In this document: one piece after another, positions 55,452 through 64,000 of the stretch
Layout of the letters: each line of letters opens with the position of its first letter
How positions within the stretch are numbered: the first letter of the stretch is position 1
From: Simmondsia chinensis
Lineage: Eukaryota > Streptophyta > Magnoliopsida > Caryophyllales > Simmondsiaceae
Length of the DNA: 64,000 nt
Reading direction: 5' to 3'
NCBI GenBank assembly: GCA_018398585.1
Contig: JAGTTD010000011.1
Span: 18,467,346 to 18,531,345, forward strand
The notes under the pieces: generated by a model
Told to the model about the DNA's origin: nothing
Databases searched by the model: none
The model's input: only the letters and a program-made list of their open reading frames with translations
Made by a program: the position numbers and the translations under genes

Positions 55452-55784
55452 GTCTCATGTATTATCAGACGTTGCCACGTTAGAGAATTGGTTCACCACA
55501 AATGGCAGAAACACAGAACTGTTACCATCTTTTTATAGATTAGTAAGAATGTGAAACCTGTGGTTTTATGTACTTGTTATTTACATCAATTTGTGGGTCC
55601 AACATAACATATGCACAACACCCCCATATATAAAATCTAAACGACAAATACCTTTACTTTTTTCCTTATAATTGTAACGAATTTTCTAATCGAAATTCTC
55701 ACGAAGTTGCTTCCTTTTAATGTGTCGGATAAAAGACCTGCGTTGAGGAATCTGTCACTGTCGCATTAAACTCTCCTCAGGAGG

Positions 55785-55847
55785 TCAAGTTATATTATCA
55801 TGACGTGCCAGAAATTCGATAATACAAGGATACACTTGCTTGGCTGC
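55785..55847 (-). CDS. hydrolase terminal coding exon
   Basis: 63 bases after AATGCAG|: AAKQVYPCIIEFLARHDNIT then TGA (55787-55785). About 330 bases of 3' flank separate it from the hAT element. Confidence 0.88.
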   Translation of the reverse strand, partial: AAKQVYPCIIEFLARHDNIT

Positions 55848-58800
55848 CTGCATTTACAACATTAGAAGCATCAACCAAGTGCATGAAAGAATTGATTTTT
55901 TGGATTCAACGTGCCCAACAATTTTGTAAGAACGTAATAAGGGCAGTCTCTTTCATAAAAGCTTCTCAATTTCCTGACTCCACTTATCTATACTCCCTTC
56001 TTTACTAATGCATTCAAAAGGCTGTTTTCCAAATCGTCCAGGAAAATGTTATTCTTCTTGGTTTGATTCTATTGATAAAACTATTAGACAAAACTGGAAC
56101 CTGAGTAGGATTCCTACTAGTAAGAAAGCATAAGAGAGTAAGACTTGACTGTACGAAACATGTGAGCAGGTAAGGTCTGTAGTGCCTTTACTTGCCTCCA
56201 TCACCTTTGACATGTTAATCGTTAGCCCATACTTCACACATTACTTGCCAGCTTACCCTCTTTTAGCTCAACCCATTATCATTGGCTTAATTTTGGAAGC
56301 CAAGCAATAATACTCAACCAAGGCTTCTTACTCGTCCACAAGCTTCTAAAGCTACTCGTCTGTCCAATTGCAAGATCTACTCGCCCCATGAGTACAAAAT
56401 TTGTACTCGCCGACCTTAGTCCGAGTACCTACCTTTCCTATTAAGGCCCAAGCATAGCTCCAAATCCAAAAGAATCCACTAAAAAAAAAACCAAATCCAA
56501 AAGGAAAAAACACGATTTTCGATCTTCCTCCCCTTTGGCTGGAAAATTCCTTTCCTTCGATTTTCAAGATCTTTGTTAGAATGATAGTTATTTTCTGAGT
56601 TTTCCAACTATTTTCTGATTTTGCACTTATTCATGGGCGCCACTTGAAAATACAAAGATAGAAAACTAGTAAAACTTTTATGGCATCAAAACACCTTAAT
56701 TGTCCCAATCACAGAATATGGAAAATGAGGGGAAAATCAGACACGTACCAGACGACAACCCACCAAATCATAGTGAGCATAATGTGGTCCACCTGGTTCT
56801 CCCAATACACGGTAAGTTATCAAATCCTCGGGTATCATCTTCACTGTTTCTGCTTCATCCAATGTAAAGAGGCATAACTTGATATGAAACTAGAAAAAAG
56901 AAAAAAGAAAAGAAAAACCTGTAGAATGTGCTGAAAACTAACCATATACAGCCTCAGGAGGACAAATTAAGTCCCGGTCACCAGCAAGAGCCAGAATTGG
57001 GACACTGCACTTGCGTAGATGATGCTTGTAAAAGAAAGTTCCATTTCTGTCACGTAGTCCGCCCTCTTGGAAGGCTGTTGCCAACTGCAACAGAAGCTTG
57101 GCTGGCACAGTACCTGTGAATCACCAGCTACATTACGATTGTCGTAATTGCTACAACAAAATGAAAATCGGAGGGGAAAGTGCCATTTTTTTGGTATGTA
57201 AGCATGGAATGGGATTTGAACCTAGGACTCTTGTTTAGGGCATCAAAGCGAGGCTTCCTTGGTGGATAATGTTATGATCCGAGCTCGATGAAGTCTAGGG
57301 GGCTACCGTAGCTGCTGCATTGGTCTGTTATGGCTGTCTTGCTGCTGTTAGCTGTGGTGCTGCTGCTGTAAATTGGTGCTGCTGCGTGTTGGAGGTTGTC
57401 TAGTTGATTGAGTTGTATTAGCTTGTTGATATTGTAGCTAGATTAAGTCTTGATGTAATTAGTAGCTTAAGCTTTGGTTGAGTCATGTAATAAGTGAAGT
57501 CCAGAGTTGTTAGGCTGCGGTGGTCAGGCCGTTGGTTAGTTGAGTCAAGTGCGGCGGCTCACTTAAGAGTCGGTTAGTCTTTGGGTTGGCTAGATTCAAT
57601 GAATTAGGTCATATCATGTAAGTAGTATAAGTAGGTGGCTTAGCTTGTAATATTGATAACAACTTAGATGAATGAATTTGATATCTTTTGATATCTCTCT
57701 CTACTTCTCATCTCCTTTCCCTTCTTATCTCATCTCATACTCTCACTATCCCAGCCAAGGTTGAGGTTCAAGAGCAATCTTTGAAACTTGAACAATTGGT
57801 ATCAGAGCCTTGATTTGGCTTCCGAATCAAGCTCTAAATCAGAAAAATTACAAATCTGATTGATTATGTTGTAATTAATCAATAAAAACAGTTTTGATAC
57901 TAATTTAGTTCTGTTTTATGTGATCAAGAATTCAATTCTGAATTCTGAACTTGAAGAGCTTGTATATTGTCAAGAACCTGCGCATTGCCTGGGAATTGCT
58001 TCCGGTTGGGATTAAAATTGATCGAATTACATTGAAGAAAGTTCAATTGATCAGTATTTGTTGATTACATTCAACATCAAAGCCGATTCAGATTGAATTC
58101 AATAGGATTGATCAAGCATTAGCTTCTAAAGTTGAGTGCTGAAGCAAAGTATTAGTTGCTGAAGTTGTGTGCTAAGCATAATTGATCTTGATCAAATATT
58201 CATCTGATCTGTTGAGAAGAAGTTTAAGTGATGCTACTGGATCAACATTACACTCGATCATCATCAAAAGATCAGGAACAAGCTGATCTGAGGTTTATTC
58301 AGATTCTACAATTCAGAAATTGAGGTTGAGGTAACCGTTTTCTGAACTACAAGTTACATACTCGACCCGAATCTACTTTTGTTGCTGAATTGTGATGAAA
58401 TTGTGTTGATAAGCATAGAAGTGGTGAGAATTCATTAGAATCTGCGTTTGATTCTTAAGAATTATATGTTACTGAGTGGAGAATTGCTTGGGCGAAAATC
58501 TGACAGTGAACTGAGGACCGAAGTGTTGAAATCCGATTTTGTTCTTGAAGATTGTGGTGAATCGTGTGTTTAAATCATCATTACAGACAAAGATCGAACC
58601 TATTTCAGATTCTTAGTCTGAATTATTCAAGAAGCATCACTGTCAGGAATTGTTCGAAGTTAGGGTTCGTTTGCGAATTCTGCATATTAGGGGTGGTAAT
58701 CAGTGACGATTGTGGAACCGATAGCAGGGGTTGTTTTGTGCGAACGAAGGAGTAGAACTTCATTAAGCAATCGGTTGTGGAAGAGTTGCGAAACAAGTCT

Positions 58801-61800
58801 CACTCTTCTGCGGATTTCGAACTCATATTCTGCTAACTGAGTTGCTCCAGATCGAAGTTTTGTTTGTTCATTGCAAACATGGCTGATGGAATGAGGACTT
58901 GTTTAGAAGCTGGTGCAAATGCTACAGCCGGACCTCAGTATATTACTACCGCTCATCTACGAGACATCAGTGATTGTCTTAGCAATGTAGACAAGCTTGA
59001 TCAAAAGATTGATAATTGTTAAAATGCAGCAGTTATTTCTGGAAAAATACTCGAAGAAGGAAGATCGGTTGCAGCAGATTGAGGCTAAGCCTGTGAATCT
59101 GCAGGATCAGGGTAATAGGCAGGGGGAATCATCGGTTAATGCAATTCTTAAGCCTGCTAGCCAGATTATTCCACCTACTGAAGTGGTTCTACCGCAAGAG
59201 TTCAAGGTTGAGCACAAAGAGGGAGTTATGGTAGAAACGGTTGTCGTTGTAGATGAATTCGACCACGACAATGCCGAAGTTGATGAACACAAGTCAGAGG
59301 ATCCTGAGTTTGAGCAAGATGATCATTATGAAGACTCTTTGCTAGAGTTAGAGCATTTTGAAGATGATGAGCTTCAGCATGACATGCTTCCGGAATGGGA
59401 ATACGATTTTCATGTCATGGGAATGATAAGGAATGCAAAGAGTAAAGTGAAGAGGAATCATCTTAACGACGCATTGAAAGATTTTTGGGGGAAAAAGAAG
59501 TTTACTAAGTAGAAATTGGAGCATGACAAGTCAATGATTGAGTCATGGTCTTCTAAGGATGATTCGATGCTACAAGTGGATCACTATGAAGTCCTTGCAA
59601 GCAATCAAGCAGAGAGCTATGCAGAACTGAAGTATTCTGGTCAAAAATTCGATGCTACTGCTGTAATACCAATGGATACATCGTCAAATACGTTAAGTGT
59701 TACTCCATGGCAAGCTGGTATGCAGAATCGAAGCATCTTCACTGCTGATCTATCACATTCTGTTGAGAAATCCATTGTTGCTGCTATGGTACTACCTGGT
59801 GCAGAACAAGGTTGTCTTTTGAATGGAGAAAAGTTGTATTCAAATACACATTCTTATGACGAATTGCCTCCTGATCCAGGAGAAGATTCTCAAGTTTATA
59901 TGAAGCCGAAAAGAGTCAATTTTCTGCTGAAGAGAAGTAATCAAGCTGCAAGAGTGCGTTTCAAGGTTCAACAAAGGAGAAGCATTGTGTCTATACAAGC
60001 AATTGAGTTGTTGGAGGTGTATAAATTCAGTAATGTGCTGGAGCCGATTTCTAATCAGACCAAAATCAGTACAACAGGTGCTATAACTGATATGTTTGAA
60101 GTTAGAAGATCCCTTTGAGGTTTTTGTGGAGTATGGCTTCTGTTTTGGGTCTGGCCTGACAGTGTTGGGTAACAAATTGGCAAGTGTATTGAGTTCCAAA
60201 CTAAGGCTAGGTGTTAATCAAGCTATGGACAAAGAACATGCTCCAATTGTACAACCAAATGTGAGGCCTCTTGAATTTAATGTGGAAGTGCAGTACTTGT
60301 GGATTGGAACAAATGCAGTAGCTAAACTTGAGCCATTCAACCAAGATCTCTCAAGTTGTTTTGCTGCAGAAGTAGACGTAGTTCAGGGAGGATTTGGTGG
60401 TGTTGTAAGCTTCTTGTTTGCAACTAAAGATAGTAAGCAAAGCCAAGTTAAGACGATGACGATAGCACTTGGAAATTGGAACAAACAACAACTGAAAAGT
60501 ACTGATCAGATTCAGAACCTGAACATGTTTGGGGTGATCTGTTGTGGTGGTTCTGAATGGAAAAATTATATGCACAAGCTTCAATATTCTCTTAATGTTT
60601 GGAAGGAAATGGTCAGTGCAACATTGAGGATAATTCTTGCTGAAGTTAGAGTGGAAATCAGCTGGAGACTTTGGAACAGATCAGCTCTAGATTGGGAAGA
60701 GTTTACAGCTGATCAAGAGTTCTGTTGGTGTCTTCACTTGTTATATTTGTTACTCATGCCTGTGATGGTTGACAAGAAAGCAAAGCTTGATCATTTTAGG
60801 CATGTTTGGTGGTTGGATGAGCATGGGATCCAAGGAAGTTTTGAGATCAGGCTGGAAGTTGTGAGCTGCAGAATACAATCTGTCAATGGGGTTGCTGTGG
60901 GCATTCAAGTGATGACCTTGTGTCCTTAGAATTCAAGTGTGACCCATGAGTGCTTAATTGGGTGGAGCAAAAGTTCAGAAATTCAAGCCAAAGTCACAAG
61001 TGCTCAATTGATCAAGTTGGGACAGCAAGAATGCAAGGAAGCTGCTGAAAATTCTTGGGGAATTCCAGTCCTTTCACTGTCAGCAGTGGAAGAGTTGTCC
61101 CGATTGAGTGTGGTTGGTGCTATTAAGGCTTTGGGAAGATGTAATAACTTGTTAGCATCAATAAGGTTCCATATGGATAGAAATCGAGCTGAAATTTGTC
61201 ACTATGTGATGCATCGGTTTAGCATTACTGCAATTCTGAGTTCTACAGCATATCAGGTGGAATTGGAAAGCAATCAAGAGTTCGTTGAGCACGGTCTGAG
61301 ATGGTTTAGTATGTGGATGTTTAAGCAATACAAATTTTGGATAAGATCTAAGATGAAAGAGTTGCAGCTGCATTCTTATGGAATTACATTGTGTTTTGTT
61401 ACCATGATCAAGAAATGGGGCTGTTTGAGCTGCAATGGGAAATGCCTACAAGCAGATTTTGATGTTAGGTTCTCTTGGTTTGAGTTTGGAAGGCCTCCAG
61501 AGATGTTAAAGGACTTCTTATGCAGTCTTATGTGTTTAATGACATTTACATTCTGTTTTGTAGCTTACTACAAGCAGAAATTCAGAAGTAATGAGACGTT
61601 TTGGGGTTCTCTGCAGCAAGATAGTGCTTTGAGCTGTATTAACTGCATCAAGTTGTGCCATGGGCTGGTTGTTGAGGTTTGGCTGGTCTGGTTTGATCAG
61701 TGTAGACCACCAGAAGGGGTACAATCCATCCACCCGAAGGCCTTGTGCAGAACGAGCATCGTATTAATATGTTCTGCTGCATTTCATAAGGAGTTGTTTC

Positions 61801-63470
61801 AGATGTCCTACCAGCTGCAGAAAATTCAGCAAGAAATTCAACACTTCAGTTATCTTTTCATAAGGAATAAGTATCCTTCATTGTTTCAACTCTCTTCCAT
61901 TCTTGAGGACAAGAATGTTTTCAAGGGAAAGGGAATGTTATGATCCGAGCTCGATGAAGTCTAGGGGGCTGCCGTAGCTGCTGCATTGGTCTGTTATGGC
62001 TGTCTTGCTGCTGTTAGCTGTGGTGCTGCTGCTGTAAATTGGTGCTGCTACGTGTTGGAGGTTGTCTAGTTGATTGAGTTGTATTAGCTAGCTGATATTG
62101 TAGCTAGATTAAGTCTTGATGTAATTAGTAGCTTAAGCTTTGGTTGAGTCATGTAATAAGTGAAGTCCAGAGTTGTTAGGCTATGGTGGTCAGGCCGTTG
62201 GTTAGTTGAGTCAAGTGTGGCGGCTCACTTAAGAGTCAGTTAGTCTTTGGGTTGGCTAGATTCAATGAATTAGATCATATCATGTAAGTAGTATAAGTAG
62301 GTGGCTTAGCTTGTAATTTTGATAACAACTTAGATGCATGAATTTGATATCTTTTGATATCTCTCTCTACTTCTCATCTCCTTTCCCTTCTTATCTCATC
62401 TAAACTCTTCTTTTCTCATCTCATACTCTCACTATCCCAACCAAAGTTGAGGTTCAAGAGCAAACTTTGAAACCTTAACAGATAATAAAAGTCATTAAAA
62501 ATATGTACACCTAATGGTTGGCACAAGCAAACAGGCCAAACGAATTACCAAGCAAGGCTCAAGCATTTGTGGAATAAAAGAACCCATTGACCGTTCTGAT
62601 AACAATACCAAACGGAACAATAGGACCTTATAGGAATTTGGTGCATTTGGCATTTGCATGTACACAGCTTTGAGAGAAAGTTACAACAGATTTTTTATTG
62701 GCATTGTCGCAAAATGCTATAGTATGCTGTAGAAAAGAAACAATTGACATGTTGGTTAAAACATTTTTGACAATTTCTCTGAGAGACCGTTTTTGATACA
62801 GTGTAATAACCATTGACTTTAGTTAATTTTTTTTCTAAATATATATGTTACGATGATTTTATTATATTAGAAAGAATGCTAGCGCTGGAAAATTGACCAA
62901 CTAGAGGGTCCACCGTGGAAAGTCTGTGATCCACTGAAAGGTCAAAGGAAATAATCATGTGAAGTTGTTTCACTGGGATTATTAGCTCAGGTTCCATGCA
63001 CACTTGAATGATGTGGAAGATAGGGAGAGAAAAAAAAAAAAGGAAGAAACAAAAAAAGAGCGATGGGGCATTGTATTCTAGAAGAAAGGGACAACTTACA
63101 GAAGTTCTTCAAGACGAGCTTTTCAAACAACTCTGGAAGCATCATATCCTGTGCGGATATCTGAGAATTCAACCATGATAGAAGAAATGGAGGACGCGCT
63201 GCAAGGGGATACATAGCCGTGAATAATGCACCTATTGGAATAGCAGGAACATTTAGCGCCTGGGCAGGATCCGTCTGCAAAATGCAATAAGCATGGGATC
63301 TTCTGAGAATTCGTGCACTTAACACAATGCATTGAAGTATATAATTTAGCTTACCATTTATTCACTCACCAAAGGTAGAAGTAGTTTAAGAGAGGATCTA
63401 GAAGTTGTATAGTCAAGGGATGATGCAAGAGTAATTACTGCAGACAAACCCGAGTCTTGTCCTTGAGAAC
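55785..63470 (-). CDS. alpha/beta-hydrolase-fold protein, last five coding exons (gene runs off the right edge)
   Basis: Spliced minus-strand CDS: 63470-63370, 63274-63100, 57113-56943, 56849-56749, 55847-55785. Every junction is AG|...|GT and all phases join without a stop, giving 611 bases of coding sequence. The product has SAVITLASSLDYTTSRSSLK, DPAQALNVPAIPIGALFTAM, AQDMMLPELFEKLVLKNFC, VPAKLLLQLATAFQEGGLRD, VPILALAGDRDLICPPEAVY (acid residue of a catalytic triad), ITYRVLGEPGGPHYAHYDLV (likely catalytic His) and QVYPCIIEFLARHD. From memory it resembles the plant family of Arabidopsis At1g15060/At1g73750; the nucleophile Ser would be upstream, outside the window. The substrate is unknown. 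The exon code is intact, unlike all surrounding elements, so it is likely a functional host gene. A 5.2 kb LTR element lies in its intron. Confidence 0.9.
55848..56748 (-). other. hydrolase intron (901 bp)
   Basis: Begins GTACGT, ends TGCAG on the minus strand. No coding or repeat structure recognised inside. Confidence 0.75.
56749..56849 (-). CDS. hydrolase exon
   Basis: 101 bases between GAAGCAG| and |GTACGT. Encodes TVKMIPEDLITYRVLGEPGG and PHYAHYDLVGCRL. Confidence 0.9.
56943..57113 (-). CDS. hydrolase exon after the element-bearing intron
   Basis: 171 bases between TTCACAG| and |GTTAGT. Encodes TVPAKLLLQLATAFQEGG, FFYKHHLRKCSVPILALAG and DRDLICPPEAVY. Confidence 0.9.
57270..57794 (+). 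repeat. left LTR, copy 2 element
   Basis: Contains repeated GCTGCTG motifs near its start and a CT-rich 3' end similar to the LTRs at 38015 and 42090 (TCTCATCTCC, CTTCCC-type runs, CATACTCTC). The 5' two thirds are unrelated to those. Confidence 0.93.
58879..61943 (+). pseudogene. long unknown ORF of non-autonomous LTR element (copy 2)
   Basis: About 1,020 codons from ATG 58879 with two frame changes (near 59000 and 60100) and stops TAG 59510 and TAG 60927; it ends inside the LTR at 61943. After the start comes a helix (RLQQIEAKPVNLQDQGN), then an acidic region absent from copy 1 (EDPEFEQDDHYEDSLLELEH). The blocks shared with copy 1 follow: SVTPWQAGMQNRSIF, LPPDPGEDSQVYMKPKRVNF, AARVRFKVQQRRS, DQIQNLNMFGVICCGGSEWK, YMHKLQYSLNVW, FCWCLHLLYLLLMPVM, LDHFRHVWWLDEHGIQ, VELESNQEFVEHGLRWFSMW, VWFDQCRPPEG. 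The last residues LEDKNVF are the gypsy-like phrase before the purine tract. No polymerase motifs. Function unknown. Confidence 0.7.
61936..62480 (+). repeat. right LTR, copy 2 element
   Basis: Very similar to the left LTR, so the insertion is fairly young. The largest visible difference is the 20-base insertion near 62400. Confidence 0.93.
62486..63099 (-). other. remaining intron sequence
   Basis: Part of the hydrolase intron 5' of the LTR element. AT-rich, no coding signal seen. Confidence 0.7.
63100..63274 (-). CDS. hydrolase exon
   Basis: 175 bases between TTGCAG| and |GTAAGT. Encodes TDPAQALNVPAIPIGAL through VLKNF plus one base. The preceding intron is 95 bases. Confidence 0.9.
63370..63470 (-). 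CDS. hydrolase exon (first in window)
   Basis: 101 bases between CTACAG| and |GTGAGT. Encodes GSQGQDSGLSAVITLASSLD and the following LLLPL. The exon begins at codon position 2, so the preceding exon ends in a single base and is not in the window. Confidence 0.85.
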
Positions 63471-64000
63471 CTGTAGAAAGGGGGAAAAAATCCTTAATTC
63501 TTATTCTTATGTTAATAGGAATCAGTGTGGTACTTTTGGAGCATGAGCAATGGACTTTACCAACTAGTCATCAGGTAAGGCAAATTTAGTTTTCCAAATG
63601 AGTAAGAGTAAGTTAACGGGAACAGCAGCAAAAGAGATGTGAATCTTACTAAGATCATACACCACTACGAAACCGAACAAGGTGGGGAGCATATTTTCAT
63701 TGACTTGCTGAATGTTTCTAAACATGGATAGAGCTTGCACTTACCAATTAAAATTCAGGTTAAAGCTCAGAAGTTCAAGTTTGGACCAAAACAAGTAGCA
63801 ATCTAATCTGATCAGATAAATGTAAAACTAATGCAATCAAATTCCATATCCACATAATTTTTTATTTTCTTTTGTTCATATACTGGTCTTAACTGCAAGA
63901 AATGCAGTTGGAGAAAAGGCCCGTTTCACAAAGGGGGTTTGTTATTTGTTTCCTAGTACACAGTTTCAAATCCTCGCTGAACCTTTGCCATAGTTGAAAT
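63471..64000 (-). other. hydrolase intron, continues past window
   Basis: Ends in a pyrimidine-rich tract and CTACAG at 63471 on the minus strand. I found no further exon to the window edge. Confidence 0.65.

Larger units (their letters stand above)
57270..62480 (+). mobile_element. large non-autonomous LTR element carrying a long unknown ORF (copy 2), in hydrolase intron
   Basis: LTRs 57270-57794 (525 bases) and 61936-62480 (545) run TGTTATGATCCGAGC to TTGAACA/CTTAACA. The perfect duplication GATAA is at 57265-57269 and 62481-62485. The primer site ATTGGTATCAGAGCC starts at 57795 and the purine tract AAGGGAAAGGGAA precedes the right LTR, after TCTTGAGGACAAGAATG. The right LTR has 20 extra bases (CTAAACTCTTCTTTTCTCAT type) in its pyrimidine tract. 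It lies antisense to the host gene in a 5,986-base intron that would otherwise be about 770 bases. Confidence 0.93.

Noticed and set aside
56049..56567. Minus-strand ORFs between hydrolase exons
   Set aside because: They lie inside an intron bounded by good splice sites and do not continue the hydrolase sequence.
59107..61733. Minus-strand ORFs inside the copy 2 element
   Set aside because: Shadows of the conserved plus-strand frame. No match to each other between the two copies.
62987..63325. 112-codon unspliced minus ORF with an apparent Met start
   Set aside because: It is a hydrolase exon read through into introns. Splice sites at 63274 and 63100 explain the conserved part.
1..64000. 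CRISPR array, bacterial operons or phage genes
   Set aside because: No regularly spaced direct repeats. Gene content, introns and retroelements are all plant nuclear.

Overview
This is plant nuclear DNA, most likely from a eudicot. The evidence is a split gene with canonical GT-AG introns on the right side, plant-type Ty1-copia lineages (Ale-, SIRE- and Angela-like), plant Ty3-gypsy lineages (Tat-, Athila- and chromovirus-like), an RTE-type LINE and hAT DNA transposons, with AT-rich filler between them. Almost everything left of position 55,500 is transposable-element DNA, stacked by nested insertion. I found no rRNA or tRNA gene, no CRISPR array and nothing bacterial. Lineage names come from memory of the families, not from a search.

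Layout. 37-2990: minus-strand Ale-like copia remnant without recognisable gag or integrase. 4469-6483: minus-strand LTR of an Angela-like copia. 6640-8024 and 23590-24850: two halves of a minus-strand Tat-like gypsy, with a decayed antisense ORF on the plus strand. It was split by an Ale-like copia (8025-23584, target duplication CTAAT). That copia was in turn split in its integrase by a SIRE-like copia of about 10.3 kb (10996-21282, target duplication CCCCT). About 24893-43598: an Athila-like gypsy (LTR, primer site, gag, protease) cut by four insertions. These are a small non-autonomous LTR element at 26209-28636; a minus copia at 29450-37005 (TAGTT) that itself carries an odd inverted-LTR insertion at 30278-32941 (AATGC); a large non-autonomous LTR element at 38015-42539; and an Angela-like copia at 43599-46998. 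46999-48960: 3' end of a chromovirus-type gypsy. 49057-50466: RTE LINE. 50772-51491: hAT-like MITE. 52599-55451: hAT element with a broken transposase.

The only clear host gene is on the minus strand at 55785-63470 and runs off the right edge. Five coding exons encode the C-terminal part of an alpha/beta-hydrolase-fold protein. A 5.2 kb non-autonomous LTR element (57270-62480, target duplication GATAA) sits in one of its introns in antisense orientation.

The most unusual biology is a family of LTR elements (38015-42539 and 57270-62480, with a reduced relative at 26209-28636). They have complete LTRs, primer sites and polypurine tracts but no recognisable gag-pol. Instead the two large copies carry one very long, mutually homologous reading frame (about 800 and 1,000 codons) with conserved blocks I cannot assign to a known domain. 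A second oddity is the 2.66 kb insertion at 30278-32941, whose outer ends are LTR-like segments in inverted rather than direct orientation although one target duplication flanks the whole unit.
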